This document shows positions 34,209 to 42,206 of a stretch of 46,491 bases of DNA, in pieces. The notes under the pieces were generated by a model. It had not been told where the DNA came from. It saw nothing but the letters and a program-made list of their open reading frames with translations, and did not search any database. The DNA comes from Clostridiales bacterium. GTDB taxonomy: Bacteria > Bacillota > Clostridia > Christensenellales > Borkfalkiaceae. The stretch lies in the NCBI GenBank assembly GCA_015055525.1, contig SVHZ01000011.1:1-46491 (forward strand), written 5' to 3'. Every line of letters begins with the position of its first letter. Position 1 is the first letter of the stretch. The position numbers and the translations under genes were made by a program.

Positions 34209-34622
34209 TTAGTCGATTAACTCTGCAACGTATGCGGGAAGGTCTTCACGCGCAGCGCTTACAGAAATAACGAATTTAAGGTCAGGATATTCTTCTTGAA
34301 GTTGTTTGAAAGACTTGAACAACACTTCCCCACCTTCCATATCGTTACCGATAATTCTCTTAAGTCCGTCAACGAAAACGTATTCAATATCGCTGTTACC
34401 AGCAAGTAAACCGTTAATAAAACCGTTAAACGCAACCGAGCCTACAATGTCATGATCTTCAGTATAAACACATCTTACGTTGAAGTTAACGTTAACGGTG
34501 TTAAAACGTTTATCAGTTATAAAAACAACGTTACCTTTTGCGGTACTGCCCGCCTTATTAACTTCATCAAGCATAATTTTGGTTTTACCAAAGCCTTTTG
34601 GTCCGTAAACAATTTTAATCAT
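34209..34622 (-). CDS. Small P-loop ATP-binding protein
   Basis: A 137-residue protein with Walker A GPKGFGKTK (about 7-15) and a Walker B-like strand 'IEYVFVDGL' (about 79-87). Closing 'LKFVISVSAAREDLPAYV' resembles short ATPases found as uncharacterised genes in Clostridia. It is too short for a complete motor and may be a regulatory NTPase. Own promoter, GGAGG site seven bases before ATG, and it is directly followed by the threonine-synthase-like gene, so both proteins are made together. Confidence 0.8.
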   Translation of the reverse strand: MIKIVYGPKGFGKTKIMLDEVNKAGSTAKGNVVFITDKRFNTVNVNFNVRCVYTEDHDIVGSVAFNGFINGLLAGNSDIEYVFVDGLKRIIGNDMEGGEVLFKSFKQLQEEYPDLKFVISVSAAREDLPAYVAELID

Positions 34623-34651
34623 ATTAAATCCTCCGATTTGTTTGTATCTTT

Positions 34652-34680
34652 ATTATATATTATAAATATGTATTTTTCAA
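34652..34680 (-). promoter_or_regulatory. Promoter of the P-loop/ThrC-like pair
   Basis: Minus strand TTGAAA (34680-34675), 17-base spacer and perfect TATAAT (34657-34652), with a leader of about 22 bases containing GGAGG. Confidence 0.83.
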
Positions 34681-34716
34681 GAGCAAACTGAGAAATTTAT
34701 GTAACTTTTTTTGAAA

Positions 34717-34750
34717 AAAAATATTCGCGCGCCGTTTTACCAGCGCGCGA
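34717..34750 (-). terminator. Terminator of the aminotransferase gene
   Basis: Minus-strand GC stem TCGCGCGC/GCGCGCGA (34750-34743 and 34732-34725) with a ten-base loop and a T-rich run, 11 bases after the stop at 34762. Confidence 0.85.
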
Positions 34751-34761
34751 TATATAATTTT

Positions 34762-35949
34762 TTATACTAAATTATTGATAAACGCCTTGATTCTATCAAA
34801 ACCTTCTTTAATATCTTGAAGTGAAACTGCATAAGACGCTCTTATGAAATTATCTGCGTGAAACGGTAAACCAGGTATAACCGCAACTCCATTTTCAGTT
34901 AAGATAGATGCAAAACTCATACTACCATCAATCACTTTACCGGCAAACGATTTGCCTATAAATTTCGATATATCGATAAACATATAGAACGCGCCTTGCG
35001 GTTTAATATATTCAAGACCTAATTCTTCAACTCTAGAAATCATATATTTTCTTCTATCGTCAAATGATTTACGCATAATCTCTATTACTTCTTCCCCACC
35101 GTTAAGTGCGGTAATAGATGCGTATTGAGCAAACGAACAAGCGTTAGACGTGCTATGACCTTGAACTCTATTTATTGCGCTCGCCAAACTCTTCGGCGCT
35201 GCAAGATAACCAATTCTCCAACCCGTCATCGCATAAGTTTTAGATACGCCGTTAATAACTACTGTGTTTTCCTTCATATATGGAGAGATTGATGCTATTG
35301 AAACGTGCTTTTGACCGTCGTATATAAGTTTTTCGTAAATTTCATCGGAAATAACTGCTAAACCGTGTTTTTCAATAACTACCGACAAAGATCTAAACTC
35401 ATCTTCGTTATAAAGCGCACCCGTCGGGTTTGACGGCGAATTTATAATGATTGCAACAGTTTTATCAGTAATTGCATCTTCAAGTTCACAAGAAGTAATT
35501 TTATAACCGTTTTCAGCCTTCGTTTGAACGATTACAGGAATACCGCCTGCAAGTTTTACTTGCTCTTCATAAGTAAACCAAAATGGAGCGGGAATAATAA
35601 CTTCATCGCCTTCGTCAACCATAGCGTATATAGCGTGAAAAAGTGACGCCTTAGCCCCGTCTGAAACAACTATTTGCGACGGCTCGTAGTCAAGATTATT
35701 ATCTTTCTTAAACTTTTTAACGATTGCATCTTTAAGTTCAACCATACCTGCAACAGGCGTATACTTTGTAAGACCTTTATCAAGCGCTTCCTTCGCGCTA
35801 TTAATAATATATTCGGGAGTATTAAAATCAGGCTCGCCTGCCGTAAATCCAATTATAGATTTTCCTTGGCTTTTAAGTTCTTTAACTTTTGCTGAAATTT
35901 CAAGCGTCATTGATGCGGGAACTGATTGTGCTTTCTTAGAAATTTTCAT
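34762..35949 (-). CDS. Aspartate-type aminotransferase (class I/II)
   Basis: A 395-residue PLP aminotransferase of the aspartate aminotransferase I-gamma group. Motifs are 'FTAGEPDFNTP' (about 35-45), 'INSPSNPTGALY', 'ISDEIYEKLIY' and the PLP-Lys segment 'NGVSKTYAMTGWRIGYL'. It likely moves amino groups between aspartate/glutamate and oxo-acids; related proteins also use prephenate or aromatic substrates. It is transcribed alone from its own promoter to a GC-rich terminator. Ribosome site AAGGAAAA precedes the ATG. Confidence 0.93.
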   Translation of the reverse strand: MKISKKAQSVPASMTLEISAKVKELKSQGKSIIGFTAGEPDFNTPEYIINSAKEALDKGLTKYTPVAGMVELKDAIVKKFKKDNNLDYEPSQIVVSDGAKASLFHAIYAMVDEGDEVIIPAPFWFTYEEQVKLAGGIPVIVQTKAENGYKITSCELEDAITDKTVAIIINSPSNPTGALYNEDEFRSLSVVIEKHGLAVISDEIYEKLIYDGQKHVSIASISPYMKENTVVINGVSKTYAMTGWRIGYLAAPKSLASAINRVQGHSTSNACSFAQYASITALNGGEEVIEIMRKSFDDRRKYMISRVEELGLEYIKPQGAFYMFIDISKFIGKSFAGKVIDGSMSFASILTENGVAVIPGLPFHADNFIRASYAVSLQDIKEGFDRIKAFINNLV

Positions 35950-35959
35950 TGTGTTTTCC

Positions 35960-35974
35960 TTATAACTGTTATAA
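35960..35974. promoter_or_regulatory. Palindrome in the aminotransferase leader
   Basis: TTATAAC-T-GTTATAA, a perfect inverted repeat with one central base, between the predicted transcript start (about 35987) and the ribosome binding site. Possible repressor site or short hairpin. Confidence 0.4.
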
Positions 35975-35993
35975 CTTTTTATTTATACTATAT

Positions 35994-36022
35994 ATAATAT
36001 TGTATTAATAGAAAAATTGCAA
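35994..36022 (-). promoter_or_regulatory. Aminotransferase promoter
   Basis: Minus strand TTGCAA (36022-36017), 17-base spacer and TATTAT (35999-35994). Confidence 0.7.
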
Positions 36023-36112
36023 CTATTTTTAATAAGAAAAATAAAGTATTTTGTACGCACACAAAATACACGTGTTTGTTTACGGTAAATGGATTTATTT
36101 ATATAATCAAGT

Positions 36113-36146
36113 AAAAACGTCTACGATATTTGCTTACCGTAGACGT
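36113..36146 (-). terminator. Terminator of the galactonate operon
   Basis: Minus-strand stem ACGTCTACG/CGTAGACGT (36146-36138 and 36125-36117) with a 12-base loop, then a short T run, six bases after the isomerase stop. Confidence 0.75.
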
Positions 36147-36151
36147 AAATT

Positions 36152-36991
36152 TTATTTATTTTTATAAGATTCAAACGTTTTTTCTAAATACCTGCCTACT
36201 TCTACGGCATACTTTACAAACGGAAACATTAAACCTTCAGGCATAGTATTTAAAGGTCTTATGACTTCGAGGTTAATATCCGCATTAAAGCCGTAATCGG
36301 CAAGAGATTTCATAATATTATCCCAATTTTGCTCGCCGTGAAAAGGCATCCAATGCCTATCGACTTTAGCGTCAGTATCGTGAATGTGTATGCAACCGAT
36401 AAGATCTTTATCCATGCCCAAGATATATTCTTCAGGTGGCATTCCCATAAGCATAGAGTGACCAACGTCAATGCACGCGCAAAATACTGACGAATCTAAT
36501 TGCCTAATAAAATGCGACAATCTATTTGGTCGCCAAAAGATTGAATTAACTAAGTTTTCAACCGCAATTTTAATTCCGTACTTTTTAGCATATGGTTCTA
36601 ATGCTTTATAATAATTGTAATTATACTCAAAAAAGTCTATTTCGGGTGGTAAACATATTGAGTGAACAACCACAATTTTACAACCGATAATAGAAGCAAA
36701 TTCAAAAGATTTAATAAGATCAGAAAAGTTCTTATTTTCAAGACTTAATTCGTCACATAATGAAAAGGAAAAAGGAGCGTGCGATTGCTTGCAAACAAGC
36801 CCGTATTTATCAAGATAACTCTTAACTTCTCTTGCCTTTTCTATATGATTAGATAAATCTATTGATTTGCCCTTGCCGTCATCGTTAAATGAATAGTCAA
36901 CGCCGTCAAACCCAGCGTCTTTAATTATTTTGAGCGCTTGCTCTTCACCAAATTTTTGTCTTAAAGTAAAATTCTCTATCGTTATACTCAT
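36152..36991 (-). CDS. Sugar phosphate isomerase/epimerase
   Basis: A 279-residue TIM-barrel protein. Motifs are 'VCKQSHAPFSFS', 'IAVENLVNSIFWRPNR', 'CACIDVGHSMLMG', 'GCIHIHDTDAKVD' and 'NADINLEVIRP', giving the usual metal ligands (Glu, Asp, His, Glu). A paralogue lies at 20322. I chose ATG 36991 (behind GGTGA), four bases after the dgoD stop, instead of a 52-residue longer form that would run into dgoD. With dgoD and the GntR gene it forms a sugar-acid operon; it may act on an upstream aldose or keto-acid. Confidence 0.88.
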   Translation of the reverse strand: MSITIENFTLRQKFGEEQALKIIKDAGFDGVDYSFNDDGKGKSIDLSNHIEKAREVKSYLDKYGLVCKQSHAPFSFSLCDELSLENKNFSDLIKSFEFASIIGCKIVVVHSICLPPEIDFFEYNYNYYKALEPYAKKYGIKIAVENLVNSIFWRPNRLSHFIRQLDSSVFCACIDVGHSMLMGMPPEEYILGMDKDLIGCIHIHDTDAKVDRHWMPFHGEQNWDNIMKSLADYGFNADINLEVIRPLNTMPEGLMFPFVKYAVEVGRYLEKTFESYKNK

Positions 36992-36995
36992 AATT

Positions 36996-38144
36996 TCACC
37001 ACTCCGCAATACTTCCGTCTTCGTGGCGCCAAACTGGGTTTTTCCAATGGTGCGGAGTTTTGTTTTCTTCTTTAACAAGTTCCATATTAACGTCAACGCC
37101 AAGACCTGCTTTACTTGGGAAATTAACCCAACCGTCAGTAAACGCAAAGTCTTCCTTATTCAATACATAATCAAGTACCGACTTTCCAACGTTGTAGTGA
37201 ATACCCATAGATTGTTCTTGAATAAATGCGTTGTAACTTACCGCATCAACTTGCAAACAAGCCGATAATGCAATAGGACCTAACGGACAATGTGGAGCAA
37301 GCGCTACGTCATAGGCTTCCGCCATAGCGGCTATTTTTCTAACTTCAGTAATACCGCCTGCGTGAGATAAATCAGGTTGAATAATAGACACGCCACCCGC
37401 ATTTAACAAACGCTTAAAATCGTATTTAGAAAATAATCTTTCTCCCGTTGCAATAGGAGTTGAAGTACAAAGGGCAATTTCCTTAAAATCTTCCATGTGT
37501 TCGCATAAAACGGGTTCTTCTAAGAACATTGGATTGAACTCTTCAAGTTTTTTAGCCAAGATTTTTGCCATAGGCTTATGAACTCTACCGTGAAAATCTA
37601 TTGCAATTCCAAAATATTTACCACAAGATTCTCTAATCGAGGCTACCCTTTCTAAAACTGCGTCGATTTTTTCATAGCTATCAACAATTTGAAGTTCTTC
37701 AGTTGCATTCATTTTAACTGCCGAAAACCCTTCGTTTTTCTTTTCAAGCGCCGCGTTAGCAACGTCACTCGGTCTATCTCCGCCTACCCAAGAATACACC
37801 TTGATTTTATCGCGACATTTACCACCTAAAAGTTCGTAAACGGGAACGTTTAAGAGTTTACCCTTAATATCCCATAACGCTTGATCAATTCCTGCTATTG
37901 CGCTCATAACGATAGGTCCGCCACGATAAAACGCCGCTCTATAAAGAGTATTCCAAGCATCTTCAATCTTTGTTGGGTCTTTTCCTATTAAATACTCTTC
38001 CATTTCTTTTACGCAAGCAGAAACCGTTGACGCCTTGCCTTCAATTACGGCTTCGCCATAACCTAATAAACCACCGTCAGTTTCAACTTCAACAATACAC
38101 CATCTAGGTCTAACTAAATAAGTGTTGATTTTAGTTAGTTTCAT
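36996..38144 (-). CDS. dgoD: D-galactonate dehydratase
   Basis: A 382-residue enolase-superfamily acid-sugar dehydratase making 2-keto-3-deoxy-galactonate. Ligands and acid/base residues fall at the positions known for E. coli DgoD: Asp183 and His185 ('IAIDFHGRV'), Glu209 ('FLEEPVL'), Glu235 ('ATGERLFSK') and His285 ('LAPHCPLGP'). The C-terminus '[15 protein letters not shown]' is diagnostic. The kinase and aldolase that complete the De Ley-Doudoroff route are not in the window. One base separates it from the GntR gene. Confidence 0.95.
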   Translation of the reverse strand: MKLTKINTYLVRPRWCIVEVETDGGLLGYGEAVIEGKASTVSACVKEMEEYLIGKDPTKIEDAWNTLYRAAFYRGGPIVMSAIAGIDQALWDIKGKLLNVPVYELLGGKCRDKIKVYSWVGGDRPSDVANAALEKKNEGFSAVKMNATEELQIVDSYEKIDAVLERVASIRESCGKYFGIAIDFHGRVHKPMAKILAKKLEEFNPMFLEEPVLCEHMEDFKEIALCTSTPIATGERLFSKYDFKRLLNAGGVSIIQPDLSHAGGITEVRKIAAMAEAYDVALAPHCPLGPIALSACLQVDAVSYNAFIQEQSMGIHYNVGKSVLDYVLNKEDFAFTDGWVNFPSKAGLGVDVNMELVKEENKTPHHWKNPVWRHEDGSIAEW

Positions 38145-38145
38145 A

Positions 38146-38826
38146 TCATTCTCCTTTTAATAAATCAAATATTCTTGCAAAGTTATATTCTTCGTTAGTT
38201 TTTAAGATTTTAAGAGCATTTTTATAATCGTGATTTTTCAAATAATTAACTAACTTTTCGTGAACGTTTATAGACCAACTTTCACTACCAGATAAATCGT
38301 TCATAAGTGAAAAACAAGCAATTATATCATCTTTTGCATCTAAGAACGCTTTAATAAAATATTCGTTATTTGAATATTTAACAATTTGATAGTGAAATTC
38401 AAAGTCCACTAAACTTATCTCATGCTTAGACCTTAAACTTCTCATTTTTTCAAGTAACGCAACTAACGTTGAAACTTCGTGATCTTTGATAGTTTTTGCA
38501 ACGTCTTTTATTGCTTCGCACTCCAAAACTTGTCTAAATCTCATAATCTTAACGAAATTTTCATACGACAAATTAACACTCGACTTAAATTCAAAGTTTT
38601 CAGGGTTTGCAATAAACGAGCCTTTCCCCTTAAAAGTTACTATCACTTTTTCATCTCTAAGTTTTTTAAGAGCGTCTCTTACAACCACTCTACTTACCCC
38701 AAGTAACTTTGAAAACTCATTTTCAGACGGAATTGAATCTCCTTCTTGCAAACTTAAACTCTGAAAATACTCAATTATTTTATCGTAAGTTTTATCGCTA
38801 AGCGGTATTTTATCTATCTTTTCCAT
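38146..38826 (-). CDS. GntR family regulator, FadR/FCD type
   Basis: A 226-residue repressor. The winged helix-turn-helix spans about 10-75 ('[20 protein letters not shown]', '[12 protein letters not shown]'). The all-helical FCD ligand domain spans about 90-220 with '[17 protein letters not shown]' carrying likely metal/ligand residues. First gene of the operon with dgoD, so it likely responds to galactonate or its product and represses its own operon. A palindrome over its -10 supports autoregulation. Confidence 0.92.
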   Translation of the reverse strand: MEKIDKIPLSDKTYDKIIEYFQSLSLQEGDSIPSENEFSKLLGVSRVVVRDALKKLRDEKVIVTFKGKGSFIANPENFEFKSSVNLSYENFVKIMRFRQVLECEAIKDVAKTIKDHEVSTLVALLEKMRSLRSKHEISLVDFEFHYQIVKYSNNEYFIKAFLDAKDDIIACFSLMNDLSGSESWSINVHEKLVNYLKNHDYKNALKILKTNEEYNFARIFDLLKGE

Positions 38827-38842
38827 AAACCCATCCTACAAC

Positions 38843-38881
38843 TTGTATAAAAAGTATACAACATATAAACTAATATGTCAA
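38843..38881 (-). promoter_or_regulatory. Promoter and palindromic operator of the GntR-dgoD operon
   Basis: Minus strand TTGACA (38881-38876), 17-base spacer and TATACT (38858-38853). The palindrome TTGTATA-5-TATACAA (38843-38861) covers the -10 and start region. FCD-type GntR proteins bind sites of this TTGTATAC style, so self-repression is likely. Confidence 0.82.
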
Positions 38882-38891
38882 TAAGTAAAAT

Positions 38892-38917
38892 AAAAAAACG
38901 ACCAAAAATGGTCGTTT
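38892..38917 (-). terminator. prfA terminator
   Basis: Minus-strand stem AAACGACCA/TGGTCGTTT (38917-38909 and 38904-38896) with loop TTTT and a run of seven T. It begins three bases after the prfA stop. Confidence 0.92.
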
Positions 38918-38919
38918 AA

Positions 38920-39993
38920 TTAATTATCTTCAACGTTTGCAAGTTTTGCTTCTCTATCGGCAATTTGTAAAGCCTCGATCATTTCGTCGATATTTCCAGA
39001 TAAGAAGTCTTCTAAACTATATAAAGTAAAGCCTATTCTATGGTCGGTTATTCTTCCTTGCGGGAAGTTATAAGTCCTAATTCTTTCAGAGCGGTCGCCC
39101 GTGCCTATTTGACTCTTACGGTTTTCGTCGTATTCTTTACGATATTGACTATTATAATAATCATAAAGCCTTGACTTCATAACTTTCATAGCCTTTTCTC
39201 TATTTTTAATTTGAGAACGCTCGTCTTGACAAGTTACAACTATTCCCGTTGGAATATGCGTCATACGAATACAACTTTCCGTTTTGTTAACGTGTTGACC
39301 GCCTGCGCCAGAAGAACGATAAGTATCGATTTTTAAGTCTTTTTCATCAATTTTAACTTCAACGTCTTCAGCCTCAGGCAAAACTGCTACAGTTGCGGTT
39401 GAAGTTTGAATCCTACCTTGCGATTCCGTTTCGGGAACGCGTTGAACTCTGTGAACACCGCTTTCAAATTTAAGTTTGCCGTAAACACCGTTACCAGAAA
39501 CAGAGAACGTAACTTCTTTTACTCCGCCAAGTTCGGTAAAATTGCCGTCAATTTCTTCAGATTTGTACCTATGTTTATCTGAAAAGTTAACGTACATACG
39601 ATATAGTTCGTAAGCAAAGAGCGCCGCCTCTTCCCCGCCTGCTCCCGCTCTTATTTCAACTATAACAGACTTATCGTCGTTTTCATCTTTAGGGATAAGC
39701 AATAATTTGAGTTCATTGTTAACTTCTTGTTGTTTTTTGATAAGTTCTTTTATCTCTTGAGATAAAAGTTCCTTCATCTCACTATCAGTTTCGCCAGAAA
39801 TTAAAAGTTCGGCATCTGCGCGTTCACTTTCAATTTTTTGAAGTTCTTTGATTTTTTCAACGGTTTCAGTTATATCGGAAAGTTCTTTAGTATACTTTCT
39901 GTAACTTGCTATATCCGATATTATTTGCGGGTCAGAGATGAGTTCGTTAAGTTTATCAAACCTATCGAGAACCGATTGTAATTTAGTCGTCAT
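38920..39993 (-). CDS. prfA: Peptide chain release factor 1
   Basis: A 357-residue RF1 that ends translation at UAA and UAG. The stop-codon reading tripeptide is PET (PxT class) in 'RVQRVPETESQGR', which marks RF1 rather than RF2. The GGQ motif is in 'SSGAGGQHVNKTES'. The start overlaps the end of the YqhQ-PrmC fusion by four bases, so the methyltransferase that modifies GGQ and its substrate are made together. Confidence 0.97.
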   Translation of the reverse strand: MTTKLQSVLDRFDKLNELISDPQIISDIASYRKYTKELSDITETVEKIKELQKIESERADAELLISGETDSEMKELLSQEIKELIKKQQEVNNELKLLLIPKDENDDKSVIVEIRAGAGGEEAALFAYELYRMYVNFSDKHRYKSEEIDGNFTELGGVKEVTFSVSGNGVYGKLKFESGVHRVQRVPETESQGRIQTSTATVAVLPEAEDVEVKIDEKDLKIDTYRSSGAGGQHVNKTESCIRMTHIPTGIVVTCQDERSQIKNREKAMKVMKSRLYDYYNSQYRKEYDENRKSQIGTGDRSERIRTYNFPQGRITDHRIGFTLYSLEDFLSGNIDEMIEALQIADREAKLANVEDN

Positions 39994-41783
39994 AATTTAA
40001 CCGCCTTGATAATTCTATCTATTTGATTTACGTCTTTAATAATTTGAACGTCTTTATATTCGTTAGTTTTCTCTAAGAGATTAACAATATCACTTGCTTG
40101 ACCTATTCCACACTCTAAATAAAGCGCCCCGCCATCATTTAAGAAATTATACGCGTTATTTGCTATGATCTCGTAAAAATCAAGCCCACTTTCGCCACCG
40201 TCAAGCGCTAAAATCGGTTCGTTTTTAACTTCAGATTGTAAACTTTTTATATCATCACTCTTTATATACGGCGGGTTTGAAAGAATAAAATCAAACTTTT
40301 CTTCAACACTTTCAAACATATTAGATTGAACGAAGTTAACGCTAGCACCTAACTTTTCGGCATTAGTTTTCGCCATATTTATAGCATCACAAGAAACGTC
40401 AACAAGCGTTACCTTAGCATTTGTTTTAAGATTAACCGTAATACCTATAGCACCCGAACCCGAACACAAATCTAAAACTTTTTTATCACTATTAATTTCT
40501 TTAATAGCGTGCATAACGAGTTCTTCAGTTTCTGGTCTAGGAATTAAAACGCTTTCATTAACGGCAAAAGTATAACCATAAAAATCCATATCGCCAAAAA
40601 CGTATGCAAGCGGAATTTTTTTACTTCTCTTATTAGCGTATTCAAGCGCTTTTTCCGTTTGCTCTTTGGTAACCGAATTCTTGTTTCCAATAACTTGACT
40701 GCGCGAAATTTGAGTTACCCTTGCAACTATCCACTCGGCGTCGCACAAATCTTCAATTCCAGCCTTTTTAAGCACGTTTACAACTTTGTTGTAAAGAGTA
40801 TTAACGCTACCGTAGACGTTAAACGTTTTTTCGGGAATAGTTTGGTCTTCATCCATCTTCAAAACTTCAGTAAAAGAAGTGATTGCAACTTCAATCATAT
40901 CGTCAGTCGGTTCTTTCGTTGTTAAGCGTTGAAGTAAAAGACCTGGGAACTTAAATATTATTACCCATTTACTCTTAGTTTTTGCAAGAAGTTTTAATAT
41001 TTCATAACTAATTCCAGCAATTATGGGCAAAGTTAAAAGTTTAATTAAAAACCTAAACAACTTACCAATAATGCCTTCAAATTCTATCCCGTAATGAGCA
41101 AATATTGCGTTTACAACGGCAAACATTAATATGCTTATTACCATTACTAAAAACATAAACGTCGTACCGCATCTATCGTGAACGCGCGAACATTTTTTAA
41201 CGTTTTCAACAGTTAATTCCATACCGTTTTCATAACATGATATGGTTTTATGTTCCGCTCCGTGATACATATAAGTTCGCTTAATATCTTTTAATAAACT
41301 AGTAAGTAAAATATAGGATATAAACAGAGTTATTCTAATTAAGCCTTCAATTAAACAATACAAAAACACGTTGGCACTAATAGACAAGAATAAATCTGCT
41401 ATAACTTGCGGAAGATAAAAGAACAAGAATAAAGATAGCACTAGCCCTAAAACAACGCCTATAAAAGATGCTATATCAACCGCGCTAATTTTTAATTTTT
41501 TAGAGAGCCAATCGTCAAACTTTGAAGTTTCTTCTTCACCAAAAACGGAGGCGGAACGCATTAAACACTCAGTTCCACCCACCATTGATTGAAAAAGTGC
41601 AACAACTCCCCTTAAAAATGGAATTTTTGCAATAACACTTTGTTTTTTCAATCTTTTTGACTCGATTAAAACGTCACCACTTTCGCTCCTAACGGCGATT
41701 GCTTGTGAAGTTTTACCTTTCATCATTACGCCTTCGATAACCGCTTGACCACCGATTGAGGCAACTTTCTTTTCCTTACTCAT
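39990..41783 (-). CDS. prmC: Fusion of YqhQ-like (DUF1385) membrane protein and PrmC methyltransferase
   Basis: A 597-residue two-domain protein. Residues about 5-310 are DUF1385/YqhQ: 'GGQAVIEGVMMKG' at the start, several membrane helices and 'YHGAEHKTISCYENG'. Residues about 325-597 are PrmC, the release-factor glutamine methyltransferase: 'IPRPETEELV' (414-423), SAM motif 'VLDLCSGSGAIGI' and the catalytic NPPY (503-506). The two halves are separate neighbouring genes in many Clostridia. No frameshift or stop lies between them, so this is one chain that tethers PrmC to the membrane. prfA follows with four bases overlap. Confidence 0.92.
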   Translation of the reverse strand: MSKEKKVASIGGQAVIEGVMMKGKTSQAIAVRSESGDVLIESKRLKKQSVIAKIPFLRGVVALFQSMVGGTECLMRSASVFGEEETSKFDDWLSKKLKISAVDIASFIGVVLGLVLSLFLFFYLPQVIADLFLSISANVFLYCLIEGLIRITLFISYILLTSLLKDIKRTYMYHGAEHKTISCYENGMELTVENVKKCSRVHDRCGTTFMFLVMVISILMFAVVNAIFAHYGIEFEGIIGKLFRFLIKLLTLPIIAGISYEILKLLAKTKSKWVIIFKFPGLLLQRLTTKEPTDDMIEVAITSFTEVLKMDEDQTIPEKTFNVYGSVNTLYNKVVNVLKKAGIEDLCDAEWIVARVTQISRSQVIGNKNSVTKEQTEKALEYANKRSKKIPLAYVFGDMDFYGYTFAVNESVLIPRPETEELVMHAIKEINSDKKVLDLCSGSGAIGITVNLKTNAKVTLVDVSCDAINMAKTNAEKLGASVNFVQSNMFESVEEKFDFILSNPPYIKSDDIKSLQSEVKNEPILALDGGESGLDFYEIIANNAYNFLNDGGALYLECGIGQASDIVNLLEKTNEYKDVQIIKDVNQIDRIIKAVKL

Positions 41784-41792
41784 ACTAATCTT

Positions 41793-41823
41793 AAAAAAAT
41801 AGCTCTAAGAAAAATCTTAGAGC
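41793..41823 (-). terminator. rpmE terminator
   Basis: Minus-strand stem GCTCTAAGA/TCTTAGAGC (41823-41815 and 41810-41802), four-base loop and a T run, before the YqhQ-PrmC gene. Some read-through must occur, or a promoter was missed, for the genes after it. Confidence 0.85.
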
Positions 41824-41860
41824 CGATAATATACCTATTGGTATTATTTTTGCAGATAAA

Positions 41861-42064
41861 TTAGATACCGTATCTTTTCTTGAATTTATCTACACGTCCG
41901 CCAGTATCAACGAGTTTTTGCTTACCGGTGAAGAACGGGTGGCATTTAGAACAGATATCAACCTTCAAAACGTCAACGTTCTTAGTTGTACCAGTAATGA
42001 ACGATGCACCGCAAGCGCATTGAACTTTTACGTTTTTATAACTAGGATGAATATTATCTTTCAT
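41861..42064 (-). CDS. rpmE: 50S ribosomal protein L31
   Basis: A 67-residue bL31 starting [19 protein letters not shown]. It is the zinc-binding form: Cys-x-Cys in 'CACGASF' and Cys-x-x-Cys in '[13 protein letters not shown]'. Zinc-free paralogues replace these. I chose ATG 42064 behind GAGAGGTGAT rather than a six-residue longer form. Own promoter and terminator. Two direct repeats flank the -35 box. Confidence 0.97.
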   Translation of the reverse strand: MKDNIHPSYKNVKVQCACGASFITGTTKNVDVLKVDICSKCHPFFTGKQKLVDTGGRVDKFKKRYGI

Positions 42065-42096
42065 ACTATCACCTCTCAACATTTTATTACTTTGAT

Positions 42097-42125
42097 ATTA
42101 TATATTAATTTTTAGCCTAAGTCAA
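42097..42125 (-). promoter_or_regulatory. rpmE promoter
   Basis: Minus strand TTGACT (42125-42120), 17-base spacer and TATAAT (42102-42097). Confidence 0.85.
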
Positions 42126-42140
42126 CTTATTTTAGCCTAA
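42110..42140. repeat. Tandem 11-bp direct repeats around the rpmE -35
   Basis: TTTTAGCCTAA occurs at 42110-42120 and again at 42130-42140, exactly 20 bases apart (about two helical turns). The first abuts the -35 of rpmE. This is the spacing expected for two regulator molecules on one DNA face. Confidence 0.6.
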
Positions 42141-42170
42141 TTTTTACTGTTTTTTTATTTTTTTATTCAC

Positions 42171-42199
42171 TTGCAAATTTTATTTAATATTGATATAAT
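42171..42199 (+). promoter_or_regulatory. Promoter of the MDR-like gene, leaderless geometry
   Basis: TTGCAA (42171-42176), 17-base spacer and TATAAT (42194-42199). The ATG follows seven bases later at 42207, so the transcript should begin at the start codon. No Shine-Dalgarno sequence is present. Confidence 0.8.
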
Positions 42200-42206
42200 A
42201 AATTAT

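Noticed and set aside
36992..37147. A 52-residue N-terminal extension of the isomerase at 36152
   Set aside because: It would lie inside dgoD and does not resemble the TIM-barrel family; the ATG at 36991 with GGTGA is the natural start.
42171..42206. A 12-residue longer start for the MDR-like protein
   Set aside because: These codons fall on the -35 and -10 of its promoter, so they would not be transcribed.
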